Assembly: GCA_034440615.1 (NCBI GenBank)
Contig: JAOTOM010005152.1
Location: 588,501 to 652,500, forward strand
Length of the DNA stretch: 64,000 bases
Source of the DNA: Ashinkailepas kermadecensis
Lineage: Eukaryota; Arthropoda; Thecostraca; Neolepadidae
Reading direction: 5' to 3'
Position 1 is the first letter of the stretch. Each line of letters opens with the position of its first letter. The translations under genes were made by a program, and so were the position numbers. The notes under the pieces were generated by a model that was given only the letters and a program-made list of their open reading frames with translations, was not told the DNA's origin and ran no database searches. Shown one piece after another: positions 55,357 through 64,000 of the stretch.

Positions 55357-58300
55357 CATCTCACTATCACTCTCACTCTCACTCCTCTTAACTCACGTGA
55401 CTACCTACCGAGCGTAACATGCCATGGTGTCACATTTTATGAATCTTGTTCATGTGAACAATATATGGCTGCTACTTTTTTGTTTCGAATTATTATCCCC
55501 ATCTGACGAACGTGTTTTGTGCTAGAGCGATGGAAATTTTCTAAATTTGACGATCCAAGTTCTTTCAGGCCGAAATTTATCTTGAAGAACTTGGAATGTA
55601 CCATTAACTATTGGTCCGACATTGAAAATAGGGAAAATTTGTATTCAGTTAGTCTTGCCCTTGCTTGTATAGAATGTTTTTACCAATCATTGAATTTTGA
55701 AAATCAAGTTGGCTTCGTCACGTACTTCTAACGTCAAATTTTCCACATGTCGCCAACTAGTGATTCAGATGAATATTTGGCGGTGGTAAAGTACTCACCA
55801 GGGTGTACTTAGTGAATATTTCTTACATCGTTTCCGATATTTTTTAGCATCCTTATACCAAGCTAATCGTCACGTGTTCAAGTGCCAAAATGTCTCACTA
55901 TTGATACTAAGTAGGTACCAGTATCGATAGAATACATACAGAAACATCCCTCAGAATTCCACACTAAATGCATATGAAAACCCGCCATAATATTTTCTAT
56001 TCACGTGTCAAGCCAGCCTGAGAGCTGGCCCGGTGCCGAATACTGCTATGGATCACACCAAAACCGTCTGCGCCATAACCGTGTAATGCCCAGCGACTCA
56101 TATTAGCCGGCTGACTTTGTAAACAAACACCTTACAGAATCTATGAGCTCCAGAATCTATACCATCTGCCAAGTGTGAGATGAAACAGCGTTTAACTGGG
56201 TGATGTGACAAAAACCAGGGATGTGTATTTGATACCTCGCTAGCACCTAATTTCGGAGCTAACTTATACAGGAAAGAAAACCCCACTGATGTACCGAAGA
56301 GCATTCGTGTGATTTGGGTTTTAGGACGCACCGACCATGGTAGATCATTTAGCGCCGAAGAGCATTCATTGAAGCGGAATACAATTTTCTGTTATTCCAT
56401 GTCAATTTATTTTAATTATACGCAGTAAAACGACTCAGAAATTTGAAGTTTAATTATGCATAGTCATAAAGTCATCAAGTGTGTTTGACTTAATAAGAGC
56501 CACAAGGGCCCGTCAAGTTAAGTCTGCAAATGGGAGATACCATAAGCCCGGTAAAAAGACTCACCCAAACCATCACCACATCCTAAAGAAACCATCCACC
56601 AACATCCCACACACCTATCAATGCCTATCTACCCTAGCTTATGCCTATCTATCCAGCCCTGTTCCCCTTATCCCTCCAACACATGTGTATTAAATGCCCT
56701 ACCAACAACTTTCAAACCGCATCCATGCCCGCTTAAAGGGGTCTGTGCCGTGCACACCCACCTTGTCCAAATATCACCCCATCCACCACAAATCAGAACT
56801 AAAAATCAAGATTTTCCTGTCTAAAAATTGGTCCACCCTACTTTTAAATACATTCAATGAGGAACTCCCCTCAACATCAGCAGGTAGCCTATTCCACTGA
56901 CCAACAACCCTTTGACTGAAGACCTGTTGTCGCTTAGCTGTCCTACACCTCAACTTGTCTAACCTGAATTGATGACCCCTATGTAATACTCTAAACTGAA
57001 GAGCGTCCTTCAAATTGACTTGATCTAGTCCTTTAACAATTTTGTGCATTTCTATCATGTCCCCCAAATCCATAGTAGCGAAGAGAAATAACGCGTGAAA
57101 CACCTTGCATTTGATTCATCATATTACAAGTAATTATTTGGCAGATGATTTTTCAACTTAGCGAAACAGAACCAGAAATCCATGCACTTTAGCTTACACT
57201 AAGCGGAATGGGTTCTACTACTTTCGTTTTGTGTGATCGGACTTCAATTTCGGAAGAAGAAAAAACCTCATCGCTGGTGGTTTGTCTAACTTCATCAAGA
57301 CCTTGACCACCTGTGGTGTATGCAAATCCGGTATATACAGGATGCAAATTTGTCCCGGCCGAGCATCTATAATTATTCTGTATTGATTTACGACAATTTT
57401 CATAACTTGGAATCTCTTATTCGGCGTTCATCTATCTTTCCAATCGCAGGATTTTCGTCCAGTAACTAGGATGTGTCCAGTAATCCCTTCTAATTTGGTA
57501 GCCGGAACCGGGATGCAACCCAAGCGTGGCCATTTCAAGACCATGCATAATTTAGCCGGGTACACGACGCGCTGGAAAGCAATGTGTCGTCAATGCGTTG
57601 GTGTTGGTACCCGATTTGTATTGCCTCCTTTAACACGCGCACTGGAAGGGGGGGGGGCGAAATCCGCACACCCCTCCGGTTTTTCGCAAATAACTGCAGA
57701 TTGTACCGGTCGATATACGCGATGTTCGGTGTACCTGCTTAGAAATGAACGGCGCGTCGTTTAAAGCAAGAAAAATGGAAATCGGCCGATAATTTTTCAA
57801 GTTAGGGGCCGCTAAAGTAAAAAATGTTATAGCGCCAGACCACAAAAATCAGCGCTGATGCGCTTCCAGTATACTGACAAAAGGGAAGTGTTCTAGGCAA
57901 CACTAGCGACTTGTTTGATGCATATTGATATGCTGTATATTTTCAAGGTCATGTTAGGTCACCAAGGTCAAGTCAGGTCAAGTTCATGACAGGTTAATGG
58001 AACCAAACTTGATCAACTGGAATGTTGCCATAAATGCACTACTGGTTGTCATTTGTACTGTTTGTCATTGCGTTTCCATACTTTATTCATGTACTTCACT
58101 CCCTTCTTCACGAAGCCGATTGCTCCGAGCTGCCCGACGGAGCAGTCGGGCGGGCGGCCGGTTCCGGTAACTGGAACAGGTAACTGACCTGATAAAGTGG
58201 TGCAATATAGGTGACCTGAGGTCAAATGTTGGGTCTAGCATCTGCATTGCATCATTAGTAATGTCCAAAACATTATTGATGCCCATTTTTGAGCATTTAA

Positions 58301-61300
58301 ACACAATCACAGCGATCCATAACGATGACAAGCCAAGCCACGCAAAACCGGAAAATTTTGCCAATCTGACCTCATTTGACCTTGAAGATATTGACCTAAG
58401 GTCACGAAAATTGCACACAATAGAGTTCACTACCGTGCCCATCCACTCTGCGAATTTCGTTCCTCCAGCTTTACTAGGAGCCGAGATCTTAGGGGGGGCG
58501 GAATCCGCCCCCCCCCCCCTCCAGTGCGCGTAATTCTCAGAGGCCCTCCAGGGCGCGTGTTAAGGGTAAGTTGAGCTTCCTTCCATCCAGTGCTCACATA
58601 GCCGTGCCGGTGTGAAATGAATAGTTGTGTAGGTGCAGGGGCGGATCCAGGAATGTTCGTGTGGCGGACCACATGTTCTTACTCGGAGTAGCGGCTTCGA
58701 CGGAAAAGATTCGTTGAGCTGGAGAAGGGGTACATTCGAGCATCCCGAGCATGTTCTTTCGTTTGAAAATGTCGCCTTTGGTTTAAAAAAAAATTCGTTG
58801 AGCAGGGAAGCGGCGAGTGCACTCGAGCCTTCCTGAAGGGGCGCTTTTCCTGTCGGGAGGGGATGAAGCCACCATATTCCGTGGGAGACGGGGAATGCAT
58901 ATGTCACTGGTGCCCCGTCCTGTAGCTGCCCATGGATAGGCAAGACATCCTCTTTCGTTGAGAGATTTGAACCCATGGCTGTTGATTTAGGCAGGTATCG
59001 GTTTAAGGACGGATCCAGCCGGCGGTTTCGGGTGGGGGTGGAAAAACTTCCGGTAAGCCGTCAAATGTTGCCCAATAGATTCCCCAAATTATTGCCGACG
59101 TGCACATGAAGGTCGTGCAAATTTATTCCGGGGGTGGGGGAGGTGTGCGCTCCGCGGTCGTATCTCTTTCGTTGAGAGGGAAGGGGTGTAGGCTGGAGCA
59201 TTCGGAGGGGCTCCTTTTCCTCTGAGATGAATCTTTGCCTGAAAAATATGTTGAGCGGTGGGGAGGCGGTGCCCGAGGCTTCCCGGTTGGACGCCATTCC
59301 TCCATGAGGGGGAGTCGGCACATGCCCCTCAGTGCCACCCCTGTATCTGCCCCCGATGCAGTAAAGCCTTCGCAATGGAGCACCACTTTCCGATCTGTTA
59401 CGAACCGTCTTCTGATCGAGGGAGGGGCAGGATCGAGGGAGGGGCAGTCAATTTGTATCTGAGAGGCTCCCCAATATTTGCATAACTTACCTGGCATCCG
59501 ATAGCCGGACCTAATGAATAGTTTCGCCTTGTCGCGCAATCCCATGCTTCACCAAATAATTTACGTGAACATACACGGTTGCTCTTTGTATGACACACTT
59601 TCCTCCTACGCCGCTGGAAGGAGCTGTCCATGGCGAAAGACAAAGCGGTCTCAGTTCGGGCCATTGCTTCTTAAGCGGGGATCATTTCTCTCTTGCCTTT
59701 CCCTTCTTTGGCTGCGCTACTGGGTGAGGTTGTTGGATCACTGCCGAAGTACCACTAAATTGTTAGAGGGTCGGTGTAGAAAATGGGAATGCATTAGCAT
59801 ATTATGTCATGTATACGTCGCCAGCTCCCATCCCTTGTTTCCAAATCATGGCTGCTTTCTCCCTCACGGCATTCGTGTAAGGATACACATAAGCAGAGGT
59901 GTTGTTTTATATGCTTTTGAATGGACAAGTGGCCCCTCAATGTTGGTTTGCCCCCACCCCCAATAATTTGGGATGCCGAAACCAGCTCCAAAAGGGTGCG
60001 ACAAGAATAGGCGATGGTTGGTCCCGCCATTTTATCCCCTTTGATCCGCTCCGACCGACCCACTGAGCTCGCTGTTTTTGTTTTTGTTTTTTTAACTACC
60101 TGTGAATTCCACAATTCCCCTGAAAAAAACAAAGGAATTCCGACGATGCCTACCAAAGTGGCTGATTCGCAAGCGCAGATCTGAAGACTGTTTTCATGTC
60201 TAAACCGCCTTTTGCATGTTTTTAACAACATGTGTACCTGGTGGGCCGCAAACGGAACTCTGTTCTCACGATTATATCCGACATGGTATAATAATTATAA
60301 TCGAAGATAACTGGTGGATTGATATGATCAAAATACGTGGTATTCTAACCACAATTGTCGAGCCTTTCTTCACTGGACCAAGACACGTTTAATGGCCATG
60401 TTTTAATACATTTTTATTCTTACTTCATTTCCGGTCACCTTTCGCAGGTGACACTTCAAGATCAAACATGCGATATTGAAATGTTTTTAGCTAACATCAC
60501 CAAAACGAGTCGCGGTGGAATGAATTACCGTAAGATACTTCTTCAATTTAAGCTTAGATCGATAACGTTCACTTGAAAGAGCGAGCTAAAATTGCTGACG
60601 TTCCCCACAAGCTGAAGCTGCTGGAGCTGCCACTAATGTCATGCAGCACAGCCATGTATCACAAGTGTTCTCCAGTCATGTTTTATGTTCTTCATCAAGG
60701 ACGAGATGTCTTTATGGCGGCGTATTGGCGGAATGTAGGAACCAGACTGGGTAGAGCGAATCCTGAAAGCAGAATGGTAAATATAGAACATATCTACCTG
60801 GTAGTATGGGCACAGCAGCAGAGTAGTCAGGGTTCCCATGAAGGAGTGTTAACAGCAACATATAACAATAGCAAGTGATCATTTGCAACCAAAACAACAT
60901 ATAAGGTAGGGCACAAAATGACCTTGCTGTCGACGTGCCCCTAAACAGCAATCCACCACCACCACCAACATAGAAGGTACCACAAAGATCACATGAAGCA
61001 TCCCACAGGCAATATAGAACACCACAAAGAGAGGATAGCGCCTACAACAAATGCTACATAAAACATACAACAATGACACGGTTCAGACCGTGTTGTATTC
61101 AACTCTGTAATCTGCAAATATTAATTCACATGAGAAAGCATGCTTTTTTACTGCAAGGGCGAGAATCGACCTGTCTGAGCCTCTCTTGGCATAGCCAAGA
61201 GGTGAGGTATAATATTCGTGAGCATGATTTGTCTGTGACTACCACGTTTGGCTTGCTGGCAGGATACATGCCTATCAAGACATTTCTGTCATTGCACAGC

Positions 61301-62273
61301 TTTGTGTTTGCCAGGCCATATATACACTGTCTGCACTTTCCGAGGGGGGGGCGAAGGACAAACATCAAGCGAGTGTTCAAGATTACATTACAAATGTTTG
61401 TTTCTGATTAGCTTCTAGACATTCTCGGGATTTACTGAACCATACTATGCTGTGTCGCAATGATAAATTATTTGTGAAATAGGGTGGAATATACCACTTA
61501 CTGAACACTGAACCGACATCCTTCCCAAAGATGTATCGAGATTGTGCTTCTTGGTGCGTGTTTGTAAAGCCCCATGCCGTGCTTCTAACATTATCCCATT
61601 TTGAATAGCATACTTATGCTTACCATAACGGATTCGGGATCGTGATACCGAAAATCCCGTGGCGCAATTCCAGGTAAAGGGTGGGCTATGATGTGCTATG
61701 CTATGCAACACTGGTTTATAGCATAGGTATTTGTATCGTTATCGTTGAAATCGATATCCCAAGATTAGGTACCTCTCAGTTAACGTAACAGTTAAAACAG
61801 TTCAAACACAAAACATAAACGCATAAAACAGTTACTTCCTTCACCCATATTCAACAGTTGCAATTGGGATTCAACATTTAAGGTATCCCAAAATGTACAC
61901 CTAAGTACTGACATTTGACATGTTTCTTCATCCCTGGAATTTTTTCTTACATCGGAAACCTAACTAAAAATGAATTTGAGAACACTGGCCACCAAGCATC
62001 ATTTTCCGAACTACAGCCACCCCTGCCCACTTCGGACTTAAATACCGCCCTTAACATGTGTTAATCTGTCCACAACCCCCTGTTGGCGGGTGTGAGCCGT
62101 GTTGACCTCTGACGACCTGTGTGTCGCAGCACACCGACACAGAAGTTCTGTCGCAACGAGTACAACCTGACCGGCCTGTGCAACCGGGCGTCATGTCCGT
62201 TGGCAAACAGCCAGTACGCCACCATTCGGGAGGAGAACGGCGTCTGCTTCCTCTTCATGAAGACCATCGAGAG
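49990..62273 (+). CDS. MAK16: MAK16 ribosome-biogenesis factor, exons 1-3 (3' end beyond window)
   Basis: MAK16 is a nucleolar protein of early pre-60S particles needed for large-subunit rRNA processing. Exons 49990-50004, 54045-54091 and 62130-62273 join in phase (0, 2) to give 68 residues plus 2 nt: [20 protein letters not shown], then [20 protein letters not shown], then [20 protein letters not shown], then FLFMKTIE. This matches the highly conserved MAK16 N-terminus (human MQSDDVIW…FCRNEYSLTGLC…[11 protein letters not shown]). Cys16, Cys28, Cys38 and Cys43 form a zinc-finger-like quartet (inference). Family proteins are about 300 residues, so roughly three quarters lie to the right of 64000; the next expected block (PRRLWER-like) is not found in 62274-64000. 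Introns of 4.0 and 8.0 kb are unusually large for so small a gene. Confidence 0.97.
50506..50670 (+). mobile_element. tRNA-Val-like-headed SINE, reference copy, perfect 13-bp TSD
   Basis: A 165-bp element: head GGGGGACGAGTGGTCTAGGG with A box TGGTCTAGGGG, CTCACAA anticodon-loop-like (Val CAC type), B box GGTTCGAGTCT, body CGCGACCAATCGGCGTGAGA, hairpin GACGCCATATGACTG and GTCGACGTGTCG, tail AAAACCAATAACCAACCAAC. Flanked by AACAAAAGTACTC at 50493-50505 and 50671-50683. MAK16 intron 1. Confidence 0.96.
51242..51289 (-). mobile_element. 5'-truncated SINE (48 bp), perfect 16-bp TSD
   Basis: TTGGTTGGTTGGTTATTGGT then TTTACGACACGTCGACTG. Flanked by TACTGTATAATTGTGG at 51226-51241 and 51290-51305. 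MAK16 intron 1. Confidence 0.93.
51465..51800. repeat. Duplicated segment D, copy 1 (MAK16 intron 1)
   Basis: Colinear with 61450-61770 in intron 2, same orientation. Shared blocks include GACATCCTTCC, GATTGTGCTTCTTG/CATCGTGCTTCTTG, ATGCTTACCAT, GGATCGTGATA, GCGCAATTCCAG, TATGATGTGCTATG and GTACCTC. Roughly 75-80% similar by eye. It is an old duplication or a dispersed element. 51830-54040 has nothing recognised. Confidence 0.85.
54045..54091 (+). CDS. MAK16: MAK16 exon 2 (47 nt)
   Basis: Acceptor TTTCGTTTCAG, donor CAG|GTGAGT. It encodes [15 protein letters not shown] plus 2 nt. It is a micro-sized exon that gene finders could easily miss. Confidence 0.95.
54735..55390. repeat. Compound CT-rich microsatellite
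   Basis: About 20 units of TCACACTCCCTCTCTC are followed by about 40 units of CCCTCT and then CTCACT units. MAK16 intron 2. Both strands give long artefact ORFs (Leu-Pro, Glu-Gly, Glu-Arg). 55390-56290 has nothing recognised. Confidence 0.97.
56307..56354 (-). mobile_element. SINE tail with 13-bp TSD
   Basis: GTGTGATTTGGGTTTTAGGA then CGCACCGACCATGG and GATCATTTAGCG. Flanked by CCGAAGAGCATTC at 56294-56306 and 56355-56367. Confidence 0.88.
56460..57085 (-). mobile_element. LINE family A, 3' part (second copy)
   Basis: On the minus strand it encodes [20 protein letters not shown] and [20 protein letters not shown] and [20 protein letters not shown], nearly identical to 31629-32021. The non-coding 3' region (56480-56760) matches 31330-31560. 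5'-truncated at about 57080. MAK16 intron 2. Confidence 0.9.
57946..57980 (+). promoter_or_regulatory. Four AGGTCA half-sites (DR4-DR3-DR4)
   Basis: AGGTCA at 57946-57951, 57956-57961, 57965-57970 and 57975-57980; two are preceded by TCA or CCA (TCAAGGTCA, CCAAGGTCA). This is the nuclear-receptor core half-site. Additional TGACCT/AGGTCA sites lie at about 58195-58225 and 58375-58405. Intron 2 of MAK16. Function is not shown. Confidence 0.45.
58492..58514. repeat. G7-CGGAATCCG-C7 palindrome
   Basis: AGGGGGGGCGGAATCCGCCC continuing in C. A related string, GGGGGGGCGAAATCCGCAC, is at about 57645-57665, both next to CACTGGA/TCCAGTGCGCG. Probably the terminus of a dispersed element. Confidence 0.7.
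58634..58900. mobile_element. Dispersed repeat R, copy 2, with GGGGCGGATCCAGG end
   Basis: 58634-58650 reads GTGCAGGGGCGGATCCAGG, a terminus-like motif also seen at about 2055. 58690-58870 is the reverse complement of the repeat at 15925-16055 (GAAGGGGCGCTTTTCC matching GGAAAAGGCGCCCCTTC). A third relative is at 59170-59290. Confidence 0.6.
59170..59300. mobile_element. Dispersed repeat R, copy 3
   Basis: GGAGGGGCTCCTTTTCCTCT, then ATGAATCTTTGCCTGAAAAA, in the same order as copy 1 reversed. More diverged. 59300-60900 and 60950-61445 contain nothing recognised. Confidence 0.5.
60914..60950 (+). mobile_element. SINE tail, compensated hairpin variant
   Basis: GGGCACAAAATGACCTTGCT then GTCGACGTGCCCCTAAA: the stem GGGCAC pairs with GTGCCC, a paired change from GGGCGC/GCGCCC. 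Confidence 0.75.
61450..61770. repeat. Duplicated segment D, copy 2 (MAK16 intron 2)
   Basis: Counterpart of 51465-51800, same orientation, 10 kb away. See that entry for shared blocks. Confidence 0.85.
62130..62273 (+). CDS. MAK16: MAK16 exon 3
   Basis: It has 144 nt, acceptor GTGTGTCGCAG and donor GAGAG|GTGAGG. It encodes the signature [20 protein letters not shown] then [20 protein letters not shown] and IE. Phase 2 at the 3' end matches an ER|A junction in the family. Confidence 0.97.
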
Positions 62274-62583
62274 GTGAGGCATCGGCTGCCACTCGAGGCG
62301 CCGAGTCCAGTGGCGCGAGGGACGCGCTGGCGGGCGCCGTCGACACTGGGGCCGCAGTGCCGTCGGTAGAGTTGCCTGTGGTTTGCTCGGACTGACGCAG
62401 CTCGATGGCAGGTGACATTGGCTCGACCGCCAGCGACTCCGCTGGGCGCGAACCGGCGCCAGGCGTCGCGCCCGTCAACGCGATCCTGCCACCACCACAA
62501 TGAATGGCAGCAGTTTTGGCATAGGGCCGTATGGACCCGGTGCTCGGGAGATGGCAGTCGGTACGTTTACGTTGTGGGGGCAA

Positions 62584-62618
62584 AATGGCATCGTCAGCGC
62601 GCCCCTAAATACCACTGC
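62584..62618 (+). mobile_element. SINE tail fragment
   Basis: GGGGGCAAAATGGCATCGTC then AGCGCGCCCCTAAATACC resembles the tail on the plus strand. A shorter relative is CGATGCGCCCTAAAACCCTA at 62892. Confidence 0.55.
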
Positions 62619-63184
62619 ACTACCCAGTCGCCGGCAAAGGTGTCCCTTCACCACGTCGATGACATACAACTTCACCCGTATGCAAATGTATGACAGTAGA
62701 GGATCGTGCATGACAGCCGTTGCTGACTTCATACGATGAATGTGAGCGGTGTGAGGTGGAGAGGAGCGGGCCATGTAGAGCCGTGGCAGCTGATGCGCTC
62801 TGCAGCCCGTATACAGGACAGGAAGCAGTAGACAAGGACTGCTTCCTGTCTGTTCGTGGCTCGCGACGGTCATCGGAAGTGACTGGAGGTCGATGCGCCC
62901 TAAAACCCTAATCACGCACAAAGGAAGTGACTGGAGGCGAAGATTCGCATCACATGCGTTATATGGGCTGGTACGCAGAGTGGCGGAAAGTCGGGGTTCC
63001 GAGTACGATGGAAGAAGGTCGGTTTTTGTGGGGGGTGAGGGGGGGGGGGGGGTGAGGAGTAGAGCTGTGATGTACGTTTGTTTATCTGCGTGATATTGCG
63101 TGCAGCCTGGCCGCCAGAGTAGCAGACTCCGTAGGTAGGCAGCAAATATGTAGTTACAAGAAACGAGCACCACATGATTTAAGT

Positions 63185-63430
63185 TTGGACACAGACTCAG
63201 AAATATGGCACGGATGTCACGGATTCCGGCTGAGAAATATGACGCGGGTGTGACGGATGTGACGGATGCTGGCTGAGAAATATGGCACGGATGTCACGGA
63301 TACCGGTTGGGAAACATGGCACGAATGTGACGGATGCCGGCCGATCAATATGGCGCGCTGCATGACCGACGCAGTCGATGCGCCCCCGAACCCTCCGAGC
63401 AGTATGGCGCGCGGATGTGACGGATGTGAC
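63185..63430. repeat. About 42-bp ATGGCACGGATGTCACGGAT repeats
   Basis: Five imperfect units containing AAATATGGCACGGATGTCAC and GGATACCGG. A SINE tail (63353-63400: GCTGCATGACCGACGCAGTC then GATGCGCCCCCGAACCC) is embedded. Confidence 0.8.
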
Positions 63431-63669
63431 AGATGTTGGGTGGCGCATTAACGGCCGGCTGGCGGGCTCGGTGCCGCACCCACCGCGATAACAATGGGGA
63501 TAAATCAGAGCCGAGGCCGGTGCGGCCCACGCCGGGCTCCATTAGCCGCATGGAGGAGTGCTCCCCGGGGCGGCGTCGGTCAGACGGCCGCCTCTCGTCA
63601 GACACGACGGAACCAGCTGTCGGCAGCTGTCGGCACTGTCGGCAGCTGTCGGCAGCCGGTGCCACGCTT

Positions 63670-63856
63670 GCTGTGGCGCCCGAGAAGCGGTCCGGCCGGT
63701 GTGAGCTCGCCAGTGGTGAGAATGTTCGGTGCTGTGGCGCCCGAGAAGCGGTCCGGCCGGTGTGGGCTCGCCAGTGGTGAGAATGTTCGGTGCTGTGGCG
63801 CCCGAGAAGCGGTCCGGCCGGTGTGAGCTCGCCAGTGGTGAGAATGTTCGGTGCTG
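63670..63856. repeat. 61-bp minisatellite, three units
   Basis: Units start GCTGTGGCGCCCGAGAAGCG at 63670, 63731 and 63792, and are nearly identical. The array is very young. A run of GTCGGCAGCT copies precedes it (63618-63655). Confidence 0.95.
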
Positions 63857-64000
63857 TGCTGTACATCGTGCTGACGTATTGTTGGCGAAGGTGGTATTAT
63901 GCTGCGTGCTGTAATATTACACAGCGACGTCGCTGTTCTAATCGAAACCGGGCATGACAGAGTCGGCTGAAGCTGGCTTTGGTCATGCCGGTGGTTGGTT

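Larger units (their letters stand above)
62274..64000 (+). other. MAK16 intron 3 (visible part)
   Basis: No MAK16 exon 4 is found up to the window end. Contents are short repeats, listed separately, a run of about 12 G at 63040-63052, and unassigned sequence. Confidence 0.6.

Noticed and set aside
60573..60878. 101-codon plus-strand ORF in MAK16 intron 2
   Set aside because: No similarity recalled and no supporting splice or promoter context. It ends in a degraded SINE-containing region.

Overview
This is a window of an animal nuclear genome. Genes are split into short exons with GT-AG introns, and most of the sequence is introns and spacers packed with microsatellites, minisatellites, tRNA-derived SINEs and decayed non-LTR retrotransposons. 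Protein similarity recalled from memory and the repeat style suggest an invertebrate, perhaps an arthropod such as a crustacean. That placement is an inference and is weak.

Three genes can be reconstructed exon by exon, with every splice phase closing. (1) 2334-9447, plus strand: the 3' part of a probable PLAT-domain (pancreatic-type) lipase. It has four exons and ends in a long Arg/Gly/Pro/Asp-rich tail of about 300 residues; its catalytic domain must lie upstream of the window. (2) 10722-28985, minus strand: a complete DMAP1 gene in ten coding exons totalling 1377 nt (458 residues), a subunit of the NuA4/TIP60 and SWR1/SRCAP chromatin complexes. It is tail-to-tail with the lipase. (3) 49990-62273, plus strand: the first three coding exons of MAK16, a nucleolar 60S ribosome-biogenesis factor. 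Its first coding exon is only 15 nt, its introns are 4-8 kb, and the gene runs off the right edge. DMAP1 and MAK16 are head-to-head across about 21 kb without a recognisable gene.

Regions: 0-2.3 kb repeats; 2.3-9.4 kb lipase; 9.4-10.7 kb convergent 3' ends; 10.7-29 kb DMAP1, almost every intron holding its own tandem repeat; 29-40 kb AT-richer spacer with LINE fragments; 40.2-46.8 kb one continuous, gradually changing degenerate minisatellite; 46.9-49.9 kb spacer with an E-box cluster; 50-64 kb MAK16 with dispersed repeats.

The most interesting structures are these. A string of decoy splice acceptors was made by tandem duplication of the 3' end of lipase intron 1 and the start of its exon. 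Two large inverted arrays in DMAP1 intron 2 resemble Foldback elements, with arms made of 16-bp subrepeats. A SINE superfamily has different tRNA heads but one shared 3' hairpin, whose stem shows compensatory changes between copies, and many copies have perfect target-site duplications. The 6.5 kb drifting array contains a duplicated segment in which one copy still has one 21-bp unit and the other has 19. Nearly all long open reading frames outside the listed exons are by-products of tandem repeats or antisense shadows of GC-rich exons.
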